Source of the DNA: Incurvaria masculella
Taxonomy: Eukaryota; Arthropoda; Insecta; Lepidoptera; Incurvariidae
Direction: 5' to 3'
Assembly: GCA_946894095.1 (NCBI GenBank)
Contig: OX335645.2
Coordinates: 14,717,001-14,781,000, forward strand
DNA length: 64,000 nt
Shown here: positions 11,705 to 22,831 of the stretch, piece after piece
How positions within the stretch are numbered: the first letter of the stretch is position 1
Layout: each line of letters starts with the position of its first letter
Position numbers and translations under genes: made by a program
Notes under the pieces: model-generated
What the model was told of the DNA's origin: nothing
Databases searched by the model: none
What the model saw: only the letters and a program-made list of their open reading frames with translations

Positions 11705-11916
11705 ATGCAATCTTCGCGAGCGGCCCGCCGATTCTCGCCGCCCGCTCCGCCGCGGCCGCCCCCGCCGGGCGAACTTGCCTATCTCGAATACTTCGCCGAT
11801 AACTTTCCTACATGGAAATTATCAATAAGATTTCCGCCCCAACTTTCAGTTCGCGAGCTGTCGGAGCAACTTCTTCTAGACGCTGACGCAGCGTACTTAT
11901 TCGGTGCTATGGACGA
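11705..11916 (+). CDS. First coding exon of an unidentified host gene
   Basis: The exon gives 70 codons plus two bases. The start is the first ATG after an in-frame TAA (11678-11680) and has A at -3. The product opens with a short basic and proline-rich stretch (RRFSPPAPPRPPPP, about residues 8-21). It then becomes an ordinary globular-looking sequence, ELAYLEYFADNFPTWKLSI, followed by an amphipathic helix-like segment with LSEQLLLDADAAYLFG. The exon ends at GACGA|GTGAGT, a near-consensus donor, and joins in frame to 15834-15897. Unspliced, the frame would stop at TGA 11918-11920. I do not recognise the family. Balanced amino-acid use after the proline run and the matching exon downstream make this the best host gene in the window. 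Confidence 0.72.
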
Positions 11917-14900
11917 GTGAGTCATTACCCTTCTGTTTGATTTTTTTACCAATTTAACTTTACTTGCACTTCTTGCATTCGTAGGCTGTTCTGTGGTCGC
12001 AAGTAATGTGCAGGGTGCCCGCGTGCTCTTCATTAGTTTAACCTAGTAACTACTAAAACGAATCTGTCCAAATTTAACAAAACACTCTAAGTGAAGGAGT
12101 TGGCCGCATGAACAACAGAACTGCAACTTGACAAGTTATAATTAAAATTACACAGGAACACATCTAATCGCAACGACAACTTTAACCCGACTAAACGGAC
12201 CGGTTTTAAAGACTATTGCTTTTTGTATCTTGCGACTACCTACATATCGGTTTATGCATTACGGTTCTTAGAATGTGCCAGTTTCTGTGATTTGTGTTAT
12301 ACCATTATAAAAGGTTACAATATTTATTTTTAAAAGAGTTTTAACACTTAAAACAAACCCATGTATTTAATGATTGAATACGTATTTCGTTATTAAATGA
12401 AAAATATTTTCTTACCAAGGTTGGTACCCATGTATATTTTTACTTGTCACTTTAGCTAGTTGTTGTATGCATTGACAGAATAGAAGAGTATTGAGAGAAA
12501 AAATAATTTATGAGTTATTGATGATCACGCAAGTGATTTGCACCTTTTGTAAAAAAGAGGGATTTTTCCTGAAAACCCGAAAAATTTGATAATCTCGTAA
12601 TCCGTAACTTTTGTACTTTGTACGGAGGTATATTTGGCTTAATACGGTCCAAATTACCTGCCCTTTCACGAACTCAAGGCTTTGCATCGGCCTTCCAAAC
12701 ATTCTGTATATAAGTCAACATACTTTTTCGTACTAAGCAGGTAAGTCGCTTATTCCAAGGAATGTGATTGTGTGGTATGTATCATCGACCTTGAAGCATT
12801 GTGTTTGAATGTTCAATCATTGCAATTAAGGTCCACAATGCAGGTAAAGCGTTAAATCAATTTGTGTAGTTGTAATCATAAACAGTGTGTTAGTAGGAGG
12901 AATCATGCGCTCATGCTTCACGGTCGATTCTACATTATTTTATTCGTTGAAAAAGGCGATGTACTTGCTTAATAGGAGCAAGTGCACCTATTTGATCTAC
13001 CTGTGCGTTCGTTAATTCGTTTATTTTCCTTCATCATGTGCATATCTTCACTTTTGGATTGGACATTGAGAAGAAACACTGAATTTAATCTAGAGCACTA
13101 GGTACGTAGACGGTGTCCCGACTAAAGTCCGATTAGTGCGAACCATACACAACCAATGGAAATGTGTGTTAATTCTGGTGTCTTAGAGAGCTTAGATCAC
13201 TGAACGTTTCTCATCTCATATCATATTGGATAATGCGCGATAGTGCGGGCCTTGCCGCCGCCACCGGTGCCATCCTCCGCCCCCCGACCTCGCCCCCACC
13301 CCTCTGCCCCACGGCCCTACCGCCCCACCGCCCCACCGCCCCACCGCCCCACCGCCGGCCGCCGTCCCCGCGGTAATGGCGCATTACTATTCCAGGCGAG
13401 GACGCGCCCAGGTGTGCTGCGGAGGTGCTTTCAACTTAGCATAAATTACAACCATACATTAGTTATTGGCGCGCGCGCATACATTCCGCTCCGCCGCCGC
13501 CTCCGCCTGACCGACGACGCCGGCGGTAGCGGCTGCGGTGGCAGCGGCGGTGGCGTGCGATGTGATGCTCTATGCTGCAGTGACAACTATGCAAAACAAA
13601 TACATTTCGGAAACTTTTATCTTTAAATATTACATTAGTAAGACTTATAAACTTCCTGACGACGCACCCTCACACCCACGCATTTCTCCCTTACCTTACG
13701 AAAATTTCTATATTCACGACGTATTTTTAAAGTTATGTTATTATGTATGCATCCCAATAGAAGATCAGAATCCATACTCGACAAGCCACTCATAGTCCGT
13801 CGGATGGCAGGCGCGGCGGAGGGGGGGGGTGGAGGTGGGGGTGGCCGTGCCATGTGATACGAATATACGCCGGCGTTATTGTTGTACTTTATAGGGGCTG
13901 TTGTATGGCCATCAAGCGGTTATGGAGTCCCGGCCGCTGCTTGTAGAGATTTATGGCTCTTTATGTTTGCTGTTCATTTGAAACTCTAACGTCTCGGTTA
14001 AACTACATACCCTTCTTGGGCATTATGAAAATGGAACAGAGAATTTGAGGGGTTATTTTTGAAATTCAATCCATTCGTTTCCCGCGCCATATGCTTGTCT
14101 CTTCTATACATCGTGTAACGAGCATTTACAAACCTTACTTTGCGAAACGATTCTTGGGGTTAATACACAAAATGATGTTGTATTTTTGCCTTTTACTATT
14201 CTACTACTAAAGTTTGACAGCATCATTCTTAGTTTCCTTGCGGGTTCTTCTTCACTGAGTCAATCGCATCGACGCGGATCGATCAATCAATTTATGATCT
14301 ATCTAAGTGTAGTTTAGCAGTCAGAAGTTTTAATAAATAAAATAAAATAAACCGGTGTCTGTGGTTTGTAAAAATGTAAGGAGTCAAGTCCCTAAACAAA
14401 TAAAAAATGCTTAGAACGAAAAGCAGCGTTAAATTCTTACAGTTTTTAAAGTTTTTTGTGAAATAATTAAAATATGTTGAGTAATTATTTTTTTGACCAC
14501 GACTATGGGTAAAGGTGACTTAAACTTTTAGCTTCAATCAGTGCAAGTTACCGTGTCTGAGTATTTATAACCGTTTCCTATCTATATGTGACAAGCGACA
14601 ACAACTTTATTGGGGGTATTTGTAGTAAATTAAGCAGTTTGTTACTTACATGGATAGAGTACGAAAAAGTCGCGATTTCACATCGTTTTTTTATTCTTAA
14701 GGGCTGATATATTGAATTCAATAAAATTGTAAAATACATAAGTTATTATTGAAAATAAGATTAAATATCGTTCAAATATTTTTATATTATCACTCAACAA
14801 TTAGCGAAGAGAATAATAGACATAAAATATTTTGAAAGGCTTGGATAATTCCCGACCAAAATATATTACACCTGAAGTATTAAATGATATGCAATTCATC

Positions 14901-15833
14901 GGCCCTTGCACGCGGGCGGAAAATAGCGCGCGGAGTTGGGCGGGCGGGGGTGCGGGCTGGCGGCCGGGAGGGGGGGCGGTGCGGGGGGAGCGCGGCACGT
15001 GCTTCGCTGCTGTTATTATTTCCGAATGCCCAATAATCGTGCGCATCAATCACCGAGCCCGCCCGCGCCCCGCGCCGCTCCGCGCGCCGCTTCCCTCGCC
15101 GCTCGCCGCCCCGCCGCTGTCTTCGCCCTCCGGCCTTTTGTGTTAGTTTTTGTGAAGGTTTTTGCGGTGCGGGCACACTAGGAGTAACACATTGCTTTGT
15201 TGTACGAGCGATGTGTCTGCGGTTAGCGCTAACGTCCCCGGCCTTCTTTAATAAAAGCCTATTCATTATTCCCGGGGGCATTGTGTCGGATAGAGTTGTG
15301 GCGGAGCCTCTCATTCTCTCCGGGAAGCGGAATTGGCCACCCCCGCTCCACCCCCCGACCCGGGGATGGAGCTCCACTAAACATTGAGATAGATATCAGC
15401 TGGAATGAGAATCGGGCAAGGCTGTATTGTCCGTATCATCTTCCCACTGACAAACTCTATTGGAATTAGAACAACTAAGTAGGTTGCTTAATGAAGCTTT
15501 TAATTTCAATATTTATTACGGATGTAGGTTTCTTAATGCTTTGGAACCCACGTGAAAATGTAGGTCCCATTCTCCATTGACTAGTTCGTAAAAGTGGGCT
15601 CGACCGAAGCCGCAAATTTGCAACTGGAATCATTATAATTTTCCAAACAACTAAATAAATCAGTTACATGAAAACTAGTTTATCCGTTGATCTGGTGCTG
15701 ATATACTGACACTACCAAGTATTGTTTGTCCTGACATTTTCCATGATTTCATGAAAAAACTCAGTTTTCTTCTGAAAATTCACTTATTCGTTTATTTTTT
15801 ATTTTCAGTGAAAATAGTGTTTGTTTGTTTCAG
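11917..15833 (+). other. Predicted intron 1 of the 11705 gene, with two GC islands
   Basis: Bounded by GTGAGT and TTTGTTTGTTTCAG, in phase 2. Mostly AT-rich. GC/CpG islands sit at about 13240-13570 and 14905-15140. The first contains about 4.5 tandem copies of an 8-bp CCGCCCCA unit at 13320-13356. Frames over the islands on both strands are proline-, arginine- and alanine-rich and look compositional. An alternative first exon in one of these islands is possible but not supported by any splice pattern that I can see. Confidence 0.6.
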
Positions 15834-15897
15834 GTACGGCAACGAGACGTTTTTAAAAATAGATCACGAATTGTTCACACCGCACCAAGGCATCAAG
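15834..15897 (+). CDS. Second coding exon of the same gene (64 bp)
   Basis: Preceded by a T-rich tract ending TTTGTTTGTTTCAG and followed by AAG|GTAATT. Joining 11916 to 15834 completes a GAG codon and reads through without a stop: EYGNETFLKIDHELFTPHQG followed by IK. Exons 1 and 2 total 276 bp, exactly 92 codons, so the next intron is phase 0. If the donor were not used, the frame would stop eight codons later (TAG at 15919-15921), which would give a protein of about 99 residues. I prefer continuation because the donor is good. No later exon is visible, so intron 2 would be very long or leave the window. Confidence 0.68.
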
Positions 15898-16269
15898 GTA
15901 ATTGTGGCCATGAATATATAGCTTTCATTCATCCTAGCGTAAGGGAAGAGATCTCTAGAAAATATAAGGTGCATGATCACAGTAACAGGAATCTCCAAGA
16001 TATTCATGAATCTTTTGCGGGTTGATGCGGTGGAAAAACAACAGATCTATCAAAATGCCAATAAGAACATTGGAACGTACTCGGCCAACATAACTATTTT
16101 ATCATTTCGTCTCTATAAATTGCTAGGCTTGTAAAAGGCTATGAAGATGTTTAAAAATAAATAACAAGGTTCGCAACTCTGTCGGCTCGCTCGGCTCGCG
16201 AGTTCGCTGTGTTGCGGCGACTTACCCTCCGTAATACAATAACAGTGGGCCGGTCGGGGGAGCACTGTG
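15898..16269. other. Non-coding stretch after exon 2
   Basis: AT-rich then mixed sequence with no recognised exon. Likely intron if the gene continues. Confidence 0.4.
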
Positions 16270-16425
16270 TCGTGCAGCGAGTACAGAAGGACGGAAATGG
16301 CGAGCAAAACTCATCTGTGTAGCGCCAGCGTAGCCACTTTTTAGTGACGACACAAACTCTGGCGGTAGTCAGTTCGGTTGCGTATTCGCTCACTGATGCG
16401 CGAACGCGATGTCACGGAACGCGAT
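16270..16425 (+). repeat. GC-rich dispersed repeat H, copy 1
   Basis: The ordered motifs AGAAGGACGGAAATGGCGAG, AAACTCATCTGTGTAGCG, CAGCGTAGCCACT and GCGTATTCGCTCACT recur at 63610-63715. Related blocks lie at 39085-39165 and, in reverse, at 40050-40240. This shows that part of the GC-rich sequence in the window is a dispersed repeat and not host promoter. Class unknown. Confidence 0.65.
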
Positions 16426-16457
16426 TTTCTCGAGTTCCGACAACACTAAAGAACTGT

Positions 16458-16687
16458 AGACTTATTCTTGCCATTCCGTGCTCAGGAATCAGTTATATTA
16501 CAGTCGAGAAAGCCGCTTTAACAATGGTTGTCAGCGCGATATTCTCGACGGAAAATTAAGAATAATTGAAATATCGTGCTCCGTGGAGAAAACACCTGCT
16601 GCTTTTACAACTGCGATGAATGCGGTCTTCTCTTCTGAAAGATTCCTGATTCCTGAGCACGGAATTCAAAGAAAAGGCATACTAGAC
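16458..16687. mobile_element. MITE family G, copy 1
   Basis: Left end CTTATTCTTGCCATTCCGTG with CTCAGGAATCA. The right end carries TGATTCCTGAGCACGGAATT and then CAAAGAAAAG, the inverse. A second copy lies at 34948-35079 with the same CCGTGCTCGGGAATCAGG motif and an internal CTCGACGGAAAA. Non-coding. Target site not clear. Confidence 0.7.
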
Positions 16688-16689
16688 AG

Positions 16690-16755
16690 GATGCCATTTA
16701 GTGCAAGGTACATTCAATGTTGCGCTTCCCGAATTCGTAAGTGAACTACTTACAG
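16690..16755 (-). repeat. Dispersed repeat I, copy 1
   Basis: CATTCAATGTTGCGCTTCCC followed by GAATTCGTAAGTGAACTAC is the inverse of 39555-39620, which reads TTCGCTTACGAATTCGGG then GCGCAACATTGAATG. The shared block is about 60 bp. Only two copies are seen, so its limits are uncertain. Confidence 0.55.
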
Positions 16756-16799
16756 TGCCCGGCGACTAAAATAATAATAATAAAAAAAACAAAAATAAA

Positions 16800-17335
16800 A
16801 TAAAAAGGTAGGTCTGAAGATAAACCGGGACAAATCCAAGGTCATGGAGACCGAGGTTATGACGGCAAGTTATCGACGAAAAAGTAATAACGAACGGGCT
16901 GATATGCGTATATCACGGTACGAATATTGCGGCTTGGTAGACTTGGTAGACAAGAGACGAATTAAACTAGAATAGGCTGCCTTCGGAAAACTTAAATTCG
17001 CTCTGAGGTCTGACTTTCCGCAAAATGTAAAGACCAGAATATATGACGTGCTTCCTCCTGGTTTTGACGTACGAGTATGAAACGTAGACTCTGACGGTCG
17101 CCGTTGTTCAGAGATGGAAAGTTGCCCAGCGATAACCGTTAGAGCAACCGTGTCCTACACTGGCGGCCGTTTACAGCAAAACGGAGTGTGGGTAGACCAC
17201 CCGCCAGGGTGGACGACGACAGCAAGTGCTTCAGCGGAAAGCAGTGGTTGCGTACCGCTGAGGGCCGCGAGGAATGGAGGAATATTGGAGAGGCTTATGT
17301 CCAGCAGTGGACCCAAACACGCTGACTGACTGACT
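16800..17335 (+). pseudogene. RTE-type LINE, 3' end, degraded
   Basis: Frame-broken translation gives GLKINRDKSKVME, then RRIKLE*AAFGKLKFALRSD, then a region corresponding to SVGRPPARVDD, and finally EEWRNIGEAYVQQWTQTR with a stop, followed by short GACT repeats. The GRPP...TDD and GEAYVQQW endings are hallmarks I know from RTE-like non-LTR elements of Lepidoptera. Stops and shifts break it, and only the last part of the reverse transcriptase/C-terminal region is present, so it is a 5'-truncated dead copy lying sense to the nearby gene. Confidence 0.8.
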
Positions 17336-18121
17336 GCATGTACTATCACTAATACGTGGCTACGCGGCCGCCATAGGGTTTAGTTTCGGTCGCCGCTGTC
17401 GTACATCCTTGCTCGTCGGTCGCCGCCTCCCCCGCCCTCCGCCCCTCCGCCGCTACCGCCGCCGTGACCGCGGGCTGCGCGGCGGCGAACCTTCAACCCT
17501 TCTTACATTTTATTGCGACTAAAAGGGCTGAGAGCATGCACGGGGCGATTTAAAAGGCCGCCTGACAAAGGCCATGGCGCTCCACCTCGCCAGACCTTTT
17601 TGTCATATTCTGTCGTGCAAAGTAAAATGGAAATCCGCATACCCATATAGGTGCTGGGTTTTCGGGTATATGTTGCGTGCAGTCTGTATGACGGAATTAC
17701 TTCGAAATAACCGTTAAACTGAATGCGTTGCAATCTGCAGTAAAGGTTCTGCTTTTGTGCTACCGCAGTCAGCAAGTTGGAAGATATTACTGTTTTTAAG
17801 CCATATCTCCTGGAGGGTGCTTTCAACGCGATATTACACGGCTTGGTTATGTCGGTTTGTGTTTATGGAAATGAATATATGTTTATAATCTTCAAAAGGG
17901 TTCAACTTCAAATGTATGGCCCTTCTGCATCATCTAGCCGGTATATTACGGCTATTTATACATATATTTTTTACGCGGCTCGGCATGTTCTAAATATGCC
18001 GAGCCGCGTAAAAAGCATGGGCTTTAAAAAGCGAGCCTAGATAGAATCGTGATGAAATAAATAGGGCAATAAAAAAATCGTTTCCTGCATATCGTAAGAG
18101 GAGACTAAGGGACAAGACATG
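17336..18121. other. Non-coding stretch, GC island 17385-17495 and a perfect hairpin
   Basis: GC/CpG-rich from about 17385 to 17495. A 19-bp perfect stem (17968-17986 with 17996-18014, 9-nt loop) carries the core ACGCGGCTCGGCAT. Frames on both strands between 17500 and 18040 show no recognised domain. Confidence 0.5.
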
Positions 18122-18460
18122 TCAGCTTCGGTAGCCCAGTGGCGCGATACCCCGGCGTGGTCATCGAGGTAAAGAAATACTGGACGCGGTCGGGTTCTGG
18201 ATCGATGACCGTTTGACCGTTGGAGCTACCCGTTATGGGGTTCCACTTAAAACTATTTCTTACTAACTAGGTGGTAGGGTTAACCCACCCGAGTTGGTAC
18301 CATCGCATTTGATGAACAAAGGTCGAAGCTGTATGTAGCCGGTAAAAAAATAATACATATGGTAAGTCCTGGCAAAAACTGTGTTCCCACCGTGTAGGGC
18401 TTGTATCATGACAGCCGTTGTCGTTTAGCCATCATGTACAATCTATAAAACAAATTCGAA
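18122..18460 (+). mobile_element. tRNA-derived SINE, full-length but diverged
   Basis: The head CTTCGGTAGCCCAGTGGCGC resembles a tRNA A-box region. The body has the GGTGGTAGGGTTAACCCACC and GTTGGTACCATCGCAT motifs and a tail with GTCCTGGC. It lies tail-to-tail with the reversed copy at 18617-18997. Nothing coding. Confidence 0.8.
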
Positions 18461-18616
18461 TCCAAGAGCGTGTTATCACACCTAATGGAGTGAACGAGTT
18501 ATAAACGAATGAACGAGTTATATAAAAATATATATCAACATTAAAAAAATGGTTAAGGTCATTTTAGAGATCCGTAGTAACGCAGCCATTGTTTCACGTT
18601 ACCACATCTGGACATC

Positions 18617-18997
18617 TTTTTTTTTATGTGACTGGACATGGATGGCTAATACCACAAGTTCTGTCATGGTATTAGCCCAACACACCACATGGGAACTAGG
18701 TGCTATTCCAGGACCTTCCTTATATTGCACGGGTACATTGAACTGGATGGAAAACACGGACAATTTTCATTGCCGCTTCGACCATCGTTCATCCAATGCG
18801 ATGGTACCAACCCGGGCGGGATAAACCGTACCACCTAGTAAGTAAGGAAGGGGACCTACAGCTTAACGTGGAATCCGAACCACGGCCAGCCTCTCTCAAC
18901 GGTCGAATGGTCACCCATCCAAGACCAGACCGGACCCAGCGCTGCTTAACTTCGGAGAGCGATCGCCGAAGTGTCGCGCCACTGGGCCACTGAGGCT
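18617..18997 (-). mobile_element. tRNA-derived SINE, good copy
   Basis: On the minus strand it reads GCCTCAGTGGCCCAGTGGCG (tRNA-like head), then GGCCGTGGTTCGGATTCCAC (B-box-like), then GGTTTATCCCGCCCGGGTTG. It ends in TGGTATTAGCCATCCATGTC and an A-rich tail (plus-strand T run at 18617-18625). All parts of the family are present. The plus- and minus-strand frames at 18549-19028 are not genes. Confidence 0.85.
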
Positions 18998-20125
18998 GAC
19001 AAATCACACACATCACAGCTTGTGTCATATTAGCCCTAAGTCATACAAATTATTGAAAAATTTACTCCGCCATTACTGTAGCATCCAATATCAGTAGCAG
19101 TCTAATGCATTAGAGCCATGTTTTTTTTACTCTACATTTAAAACCACCTATCCAAGTGTAACCTTTATTAGGAAATAAACTTGTCGGAATCCGATATTTT
19201 CGAACATACGGAATATATGTAATCAGACTTGTGTCCCATAACTCCTTTCGAATTCGCGCGCGCTAGCTCCTGGAGCATAACCACTAAACCTTAATGATTA
19301 TTACATCTAGCCTCGCCAGAACCCTGTTAGATATGCTCGCAAATACACGATGATAAACGTTTTACGTTAGGCCTTAATTATCCCGGTGGAGGGTATTTGT
19401 ACGCAAATGTAGCGCGCGACGCCGACGCCGACGCCGCCGCCGCGTGACGCTCCGCCTCACTCCGGCGGCGGCGCTGCAGCGGACGATGCCACACGTGCCT
19501 GTTATTGCTCGTTTGAGGCTTTCGGAGAACATAATCTCGCGGCAGTTGTTTTCAACAAGCCCTATTACTTGCACGTTTTAGCATTTTTTCATTAGGCGTC
19601 CATTTTGTTGTACCAGTTCTTTTAAGTAACCCGGTCGCCCACGCCTATTTTGTTAACGAGACTGCGGTAAATCAATCTCTACGGCTTATGATAATTGTTT
19701 AGTTTCGGCTGTACGAAGAAAGGTCCTTGCCTTCCCCCTTACCAAATCTCCAGGAAATAGAGCAAATCTCCTGACATCTTTGGACGTGGCTGTCAATTGT
19801 GACAGTACATGCATACATAGTAATTCTCCGGCTAGGCGTGTGATAGTTAAATTTAAAATTAGTAAAATGTTTGCTTTTTCAATGCTCTTAACAAAAAGCC
19901 TGCAAATCTTTGGGGGTCTATTTTGTGAGCGTGTTTTCGAGTGCTCTTCAACCGGAGTGAGCATATCAACTGTCGGCTTGCCAGCCGCGTATGTAGGAGT
20001 GTGGTGTGTAACCAGTTCGCCCTATAAACTAATATAGCTAAGGCTGTATCGACAATGCATAACATCATCGAATACTATCGGTAGTGTAAGACGATTTGTA
20101 ACATATAATTGAGAATTCTAGACTG
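18998..20125. other. Non-coding stretch, GC island 19410-19495
   Basis: AT-rich, with a short island of GCCGACGCCGACGCC-type sequence at about 19410-19495. No exon or transposon protein recognised. Confidence 0.4.
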
Positions 20126-20760
20126 GGAGGTCGCGACCAAAATAGTAACAATAACGTAAATGGCTGACACAGCATAAATACCATCTCTCTAATGCTAAAT
20201 GTGTCAGTCTGCCTGCGCTTAGTGGTTGCTTTACCTAGATGAATCGCCTGGAAAAGTAGTTATCGTAGCAAAATAAATATGTGATTAGGTAAATGGCTGC
20301 AAATAACGAAGCTTGAAAGTATCAGGCATACTTGCTTAGTAATAACAAAGCTGAACAAACCTTTGGTTGCATTTCATAGTAAAAGGCGATTTAGGTTGCT
20401 GATATAACTTTTTATATTAAGCTTAAATATATTAAGATTTCATTAAAAAACCGACAGGTTATTGTTGTATAGTTAATAGATATCAATTTTTCCAGACAAT
20501 CGGTATATTAATAATAATAATAACCATTTATTGGATGAAAAAGACATAAGTACACAGAAAAAAAAGAACTGTAAAACATACAATGCATTTGCGTATATTC
20601 ATTTGCAGGTGCGTACCAACATCTATATTTTGTGTATCCAATCTAGCTTGTGCAACCACTTGGCGCAGATAGACCGACATATTTAGAGAGTTTGATCTCT
20701 AACACGTGAACCCAGATTCAGCCATTTACCTTATCGTGACCAAAAATGTCGTGACCCTCC
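20126..20760 (+). mobile_element. Foldback MITE, family D, copy 2, with a nested insertion
   Basis: Starts GGAGGTCGCGACCAAAATAG and ends with the inverse ending GTCGTGACCCTCC. The internal motifs TAAATGGCTGAC, TGTCAGTCTGCCTGCG and GGCGATTTAGGTTGC align in order with 8025-8562. It is about 97 bp longer than that copy, mostly because of an 84-bp insertion at 20510-20593. Non-coding. Confidence 0.87.
20510..20593 (-). mobile_element. LINE 3'-end insertion nested in the MITE
   Basis: Absent from the copy at 8.0 kb. It is flanked by TATATT at 20504-20509 and 20594-20599, a 6-bp target duplication. On the minus strand it ends in CCAATAAATGGTTATTATTA, a polyadenylation-like signal and microsatellite tail typical of insect LINE 3' ends. 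Only the last 84 bp are present. Confidence 0.7.
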
Positions 20761-22189
20761 GGAATAATTCGGGTGAGGTGAGGTGCGTGGAGCTGTGAGG
20801 TGTTACAAAAATACATGTGTGCGTACACGATACACCATTGGATACATCCACCGTGCACTTGTGTTTGATTATGAACGGCTCGCATCCTCCTGGATTCGTT
20901 GATTGGAACCGATTTTGAGTTGAATCATCCGCGGCGAGGCGAGTGCAGGGCGGCGGGGGACGGCGCCCGCCCGCTGAGTCCGCCTCGTCACTTCCGCCCT
21001 CGAATAAAATGCGCCCCGGCACGCAACATAAATTGCAGTGTGTAATTTGAAGCCGAGTCGGGCGCGACGCCTCGTTCGTGACTCTTTAAATGGAAATTAC
21101 GTTTTGCTCTCGTTTCGGCCGCTTCCGCTCTGTTGGATATCGCGATAGCTCGGCCGAGCGGCACAGCCTCCCGTGTGCGGCTCATCAGTTCGCGTCGCCG
21201 TCAATTCGGCCTCCCCCCCCCTCTCCGCCTCACCTCCAGACCCGCGCCGCTCTCGCAAACGCCATCGAAGTGAATGCCCATATGTCCCACGCGCTCAGCC
21301 GGCCTGTCCCGCTGCACTATGCTAATTGAACGTACGTTCGAGCAGAGACGTGCTCGACTGCTTGCGAATGCGAGCGTGTAACGTGCGCTAGTCACTGATG
21401 CTCGGTGTCAAACTATAAGTGACCGTGCCATGTAGATCGTCATATGACCATTCTGGATTAAACCGGCCCAGGGATTACCTTTTTACCTATTCCTTGGGTA
21501 TTTTCTACCAAGACTATTTCGGCCTACTTTCGCCATCTTCAAAATAAATATTGCCCGCAACTCTCTCGGCCGATATTTATTATATTACATAATAAGTATT
21601 TCATTTTGAGATTCTTCTAATACAATCAGGAATCCTGCTGGTCTTTTCCAATGTTTATTGGTTTTTGTATCAATCCGTTTGTCTCCTTTTCTATAAAATG
21701 AAAGATATATAAATTTAGAGTTTAAATTCAATTCAAGTTTTTATTACAATTACCGACGAGATAAATTGACAGATGACTTATTAAGAGAATTCTGTGTCGT
21801 CAACATCCGTACTATCACTAAACGATGTTTTATATCCGAACGGTAGCGCACTAATTATTTTATGATGTAAAATTATGTCCACTACAAAAAGCTAAGCTAA
21901 GTTCAACGGAAACCAGAAATAAACTTTATTCAAACTTTGCGAGGGTTGCGACCCGGCGCGCGGCGACCGACGGCAGAGTGCGGTGGGGGCGCCACGTGCG
22001 CGGCGGAGGCGGTGGCGAGCGACCGTAGCCACCTAGCGGCGGGAACCGCATTCGCAACAAAGTTCTCGCGACGCAGCCGTGAGCGCGTTTCGTGGCCGAC
22101 CGCCGCGCGGCGCTCCGGGCCGCTGCTGGCGCCGCCGCCGCTAAATTGTGAAACGATCATTCGGAAATATGTGTCGAACCGTCGCAATC
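20761..22189. other. Non-coding stretch with GC islands 20890-21260 and 21940-22145
   Basis: Two CpG-rich blocks separated by AT-rich DNA. Frames through them on both strands are compositional and I see no matched splice sites. Could be promoters or enhancers of an unseen gene; not shown. Confidence 0.4.
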
Positions 22190-22320
22190 TGGGCGCGGTC
22201 GGGTTCGATGGGTAACAGCTTTCGACGTATGAGGTTGGGCATTCTTAATTAATAGTGGTAGGGTTAATCCCGCCCGAGTTTGCACCATCGCATTGAATGT
22301 AAGACTAGCGATTTTCTGGA
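22190..22320 (+). mobile_element. SINE body fragment
   Basis: Contains GGGCGCGGTCGGGTTCGATG and GTGGTAGGGTTAATCCCGCC followed by CACCATCGCATTGAATG, matching the central part of 22429-22770. Head and tail missing. Confidence 0.75.
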
Positions 22321-22428
22321 GTTCTAACGACCCTTAAGAACAAGACGTGTTGCGAGTGCTATGTAACTACAGTTACATGTTCTTGAGTAGCTTTTGGCTA
22401 CCTTACTAATGAGTTTGGTTCGCTGCTC

Positions 22429-22770
22429 GCCTCGGTAGCTCAGTGTGCGACGCCTTGCGATTCGGTAAGCTGGGTAAGCACCACTGAGCGCGGTTAGGTT
22501 CTGGATGGGTGGCCATTTTCAACCGTCGAGGCTGGCCGTGGTTCGGATTCCACGTAAAACTGTAGGGGACCTACAGTCTTACTTACCAGGTAGTAGGGTT
22601 AATCCCGCCCGGGTTGGTACCATCGCATTGAATGAACGATGGTCGAAGCGGCAATGAAAATTGTCCGTGTTTTCCATCCAGTTCAATGTAGCCGAGCAAT
22701 ATATGTGTGGTGGCTAATATCGAACGGTCAGTTCGCTAATAGCCACCCATGTCCAGTTACATAAAAAAAA
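22429..22770 (+). mobile_element. tRNA-derived SINE, reference copy
   Basis: The head GCCTCGGTAGCTCAGTGTGC is A-box-like and GTGGTTCGGATTCCACG is B-box-like. These are followed by GGTAGTAGGGTTAATCCCGC, GATGGTCGAAGCGGCAATGA and TTTTCCATCCAGTTCAATG. The tail reads AGCCACCCATGTCCAGTTAC and ends in A8. The tail region is shared with all other SINE copies in the window, including those with a different head (30692-31100, 62142-62452). It is not a functional tRNA gene because no cloverleaf can be closed. Confidence 0.85.
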
Positions 22771-22831
22771 CTCCTTCCATGCTCGCTGGCTGTAAACATC
22801 GCCGGGGATTGATGCTTTTCTCCTGACTTAA

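Noticed and set aside
18549..19028. Overlapping frames on both strands
   Set aside because: They lie within a SINE.
22429..22500. tRNA gene on the plus strand
   Set aside because: Same reason: SINE head with body and A-tail, no cloverleaf.
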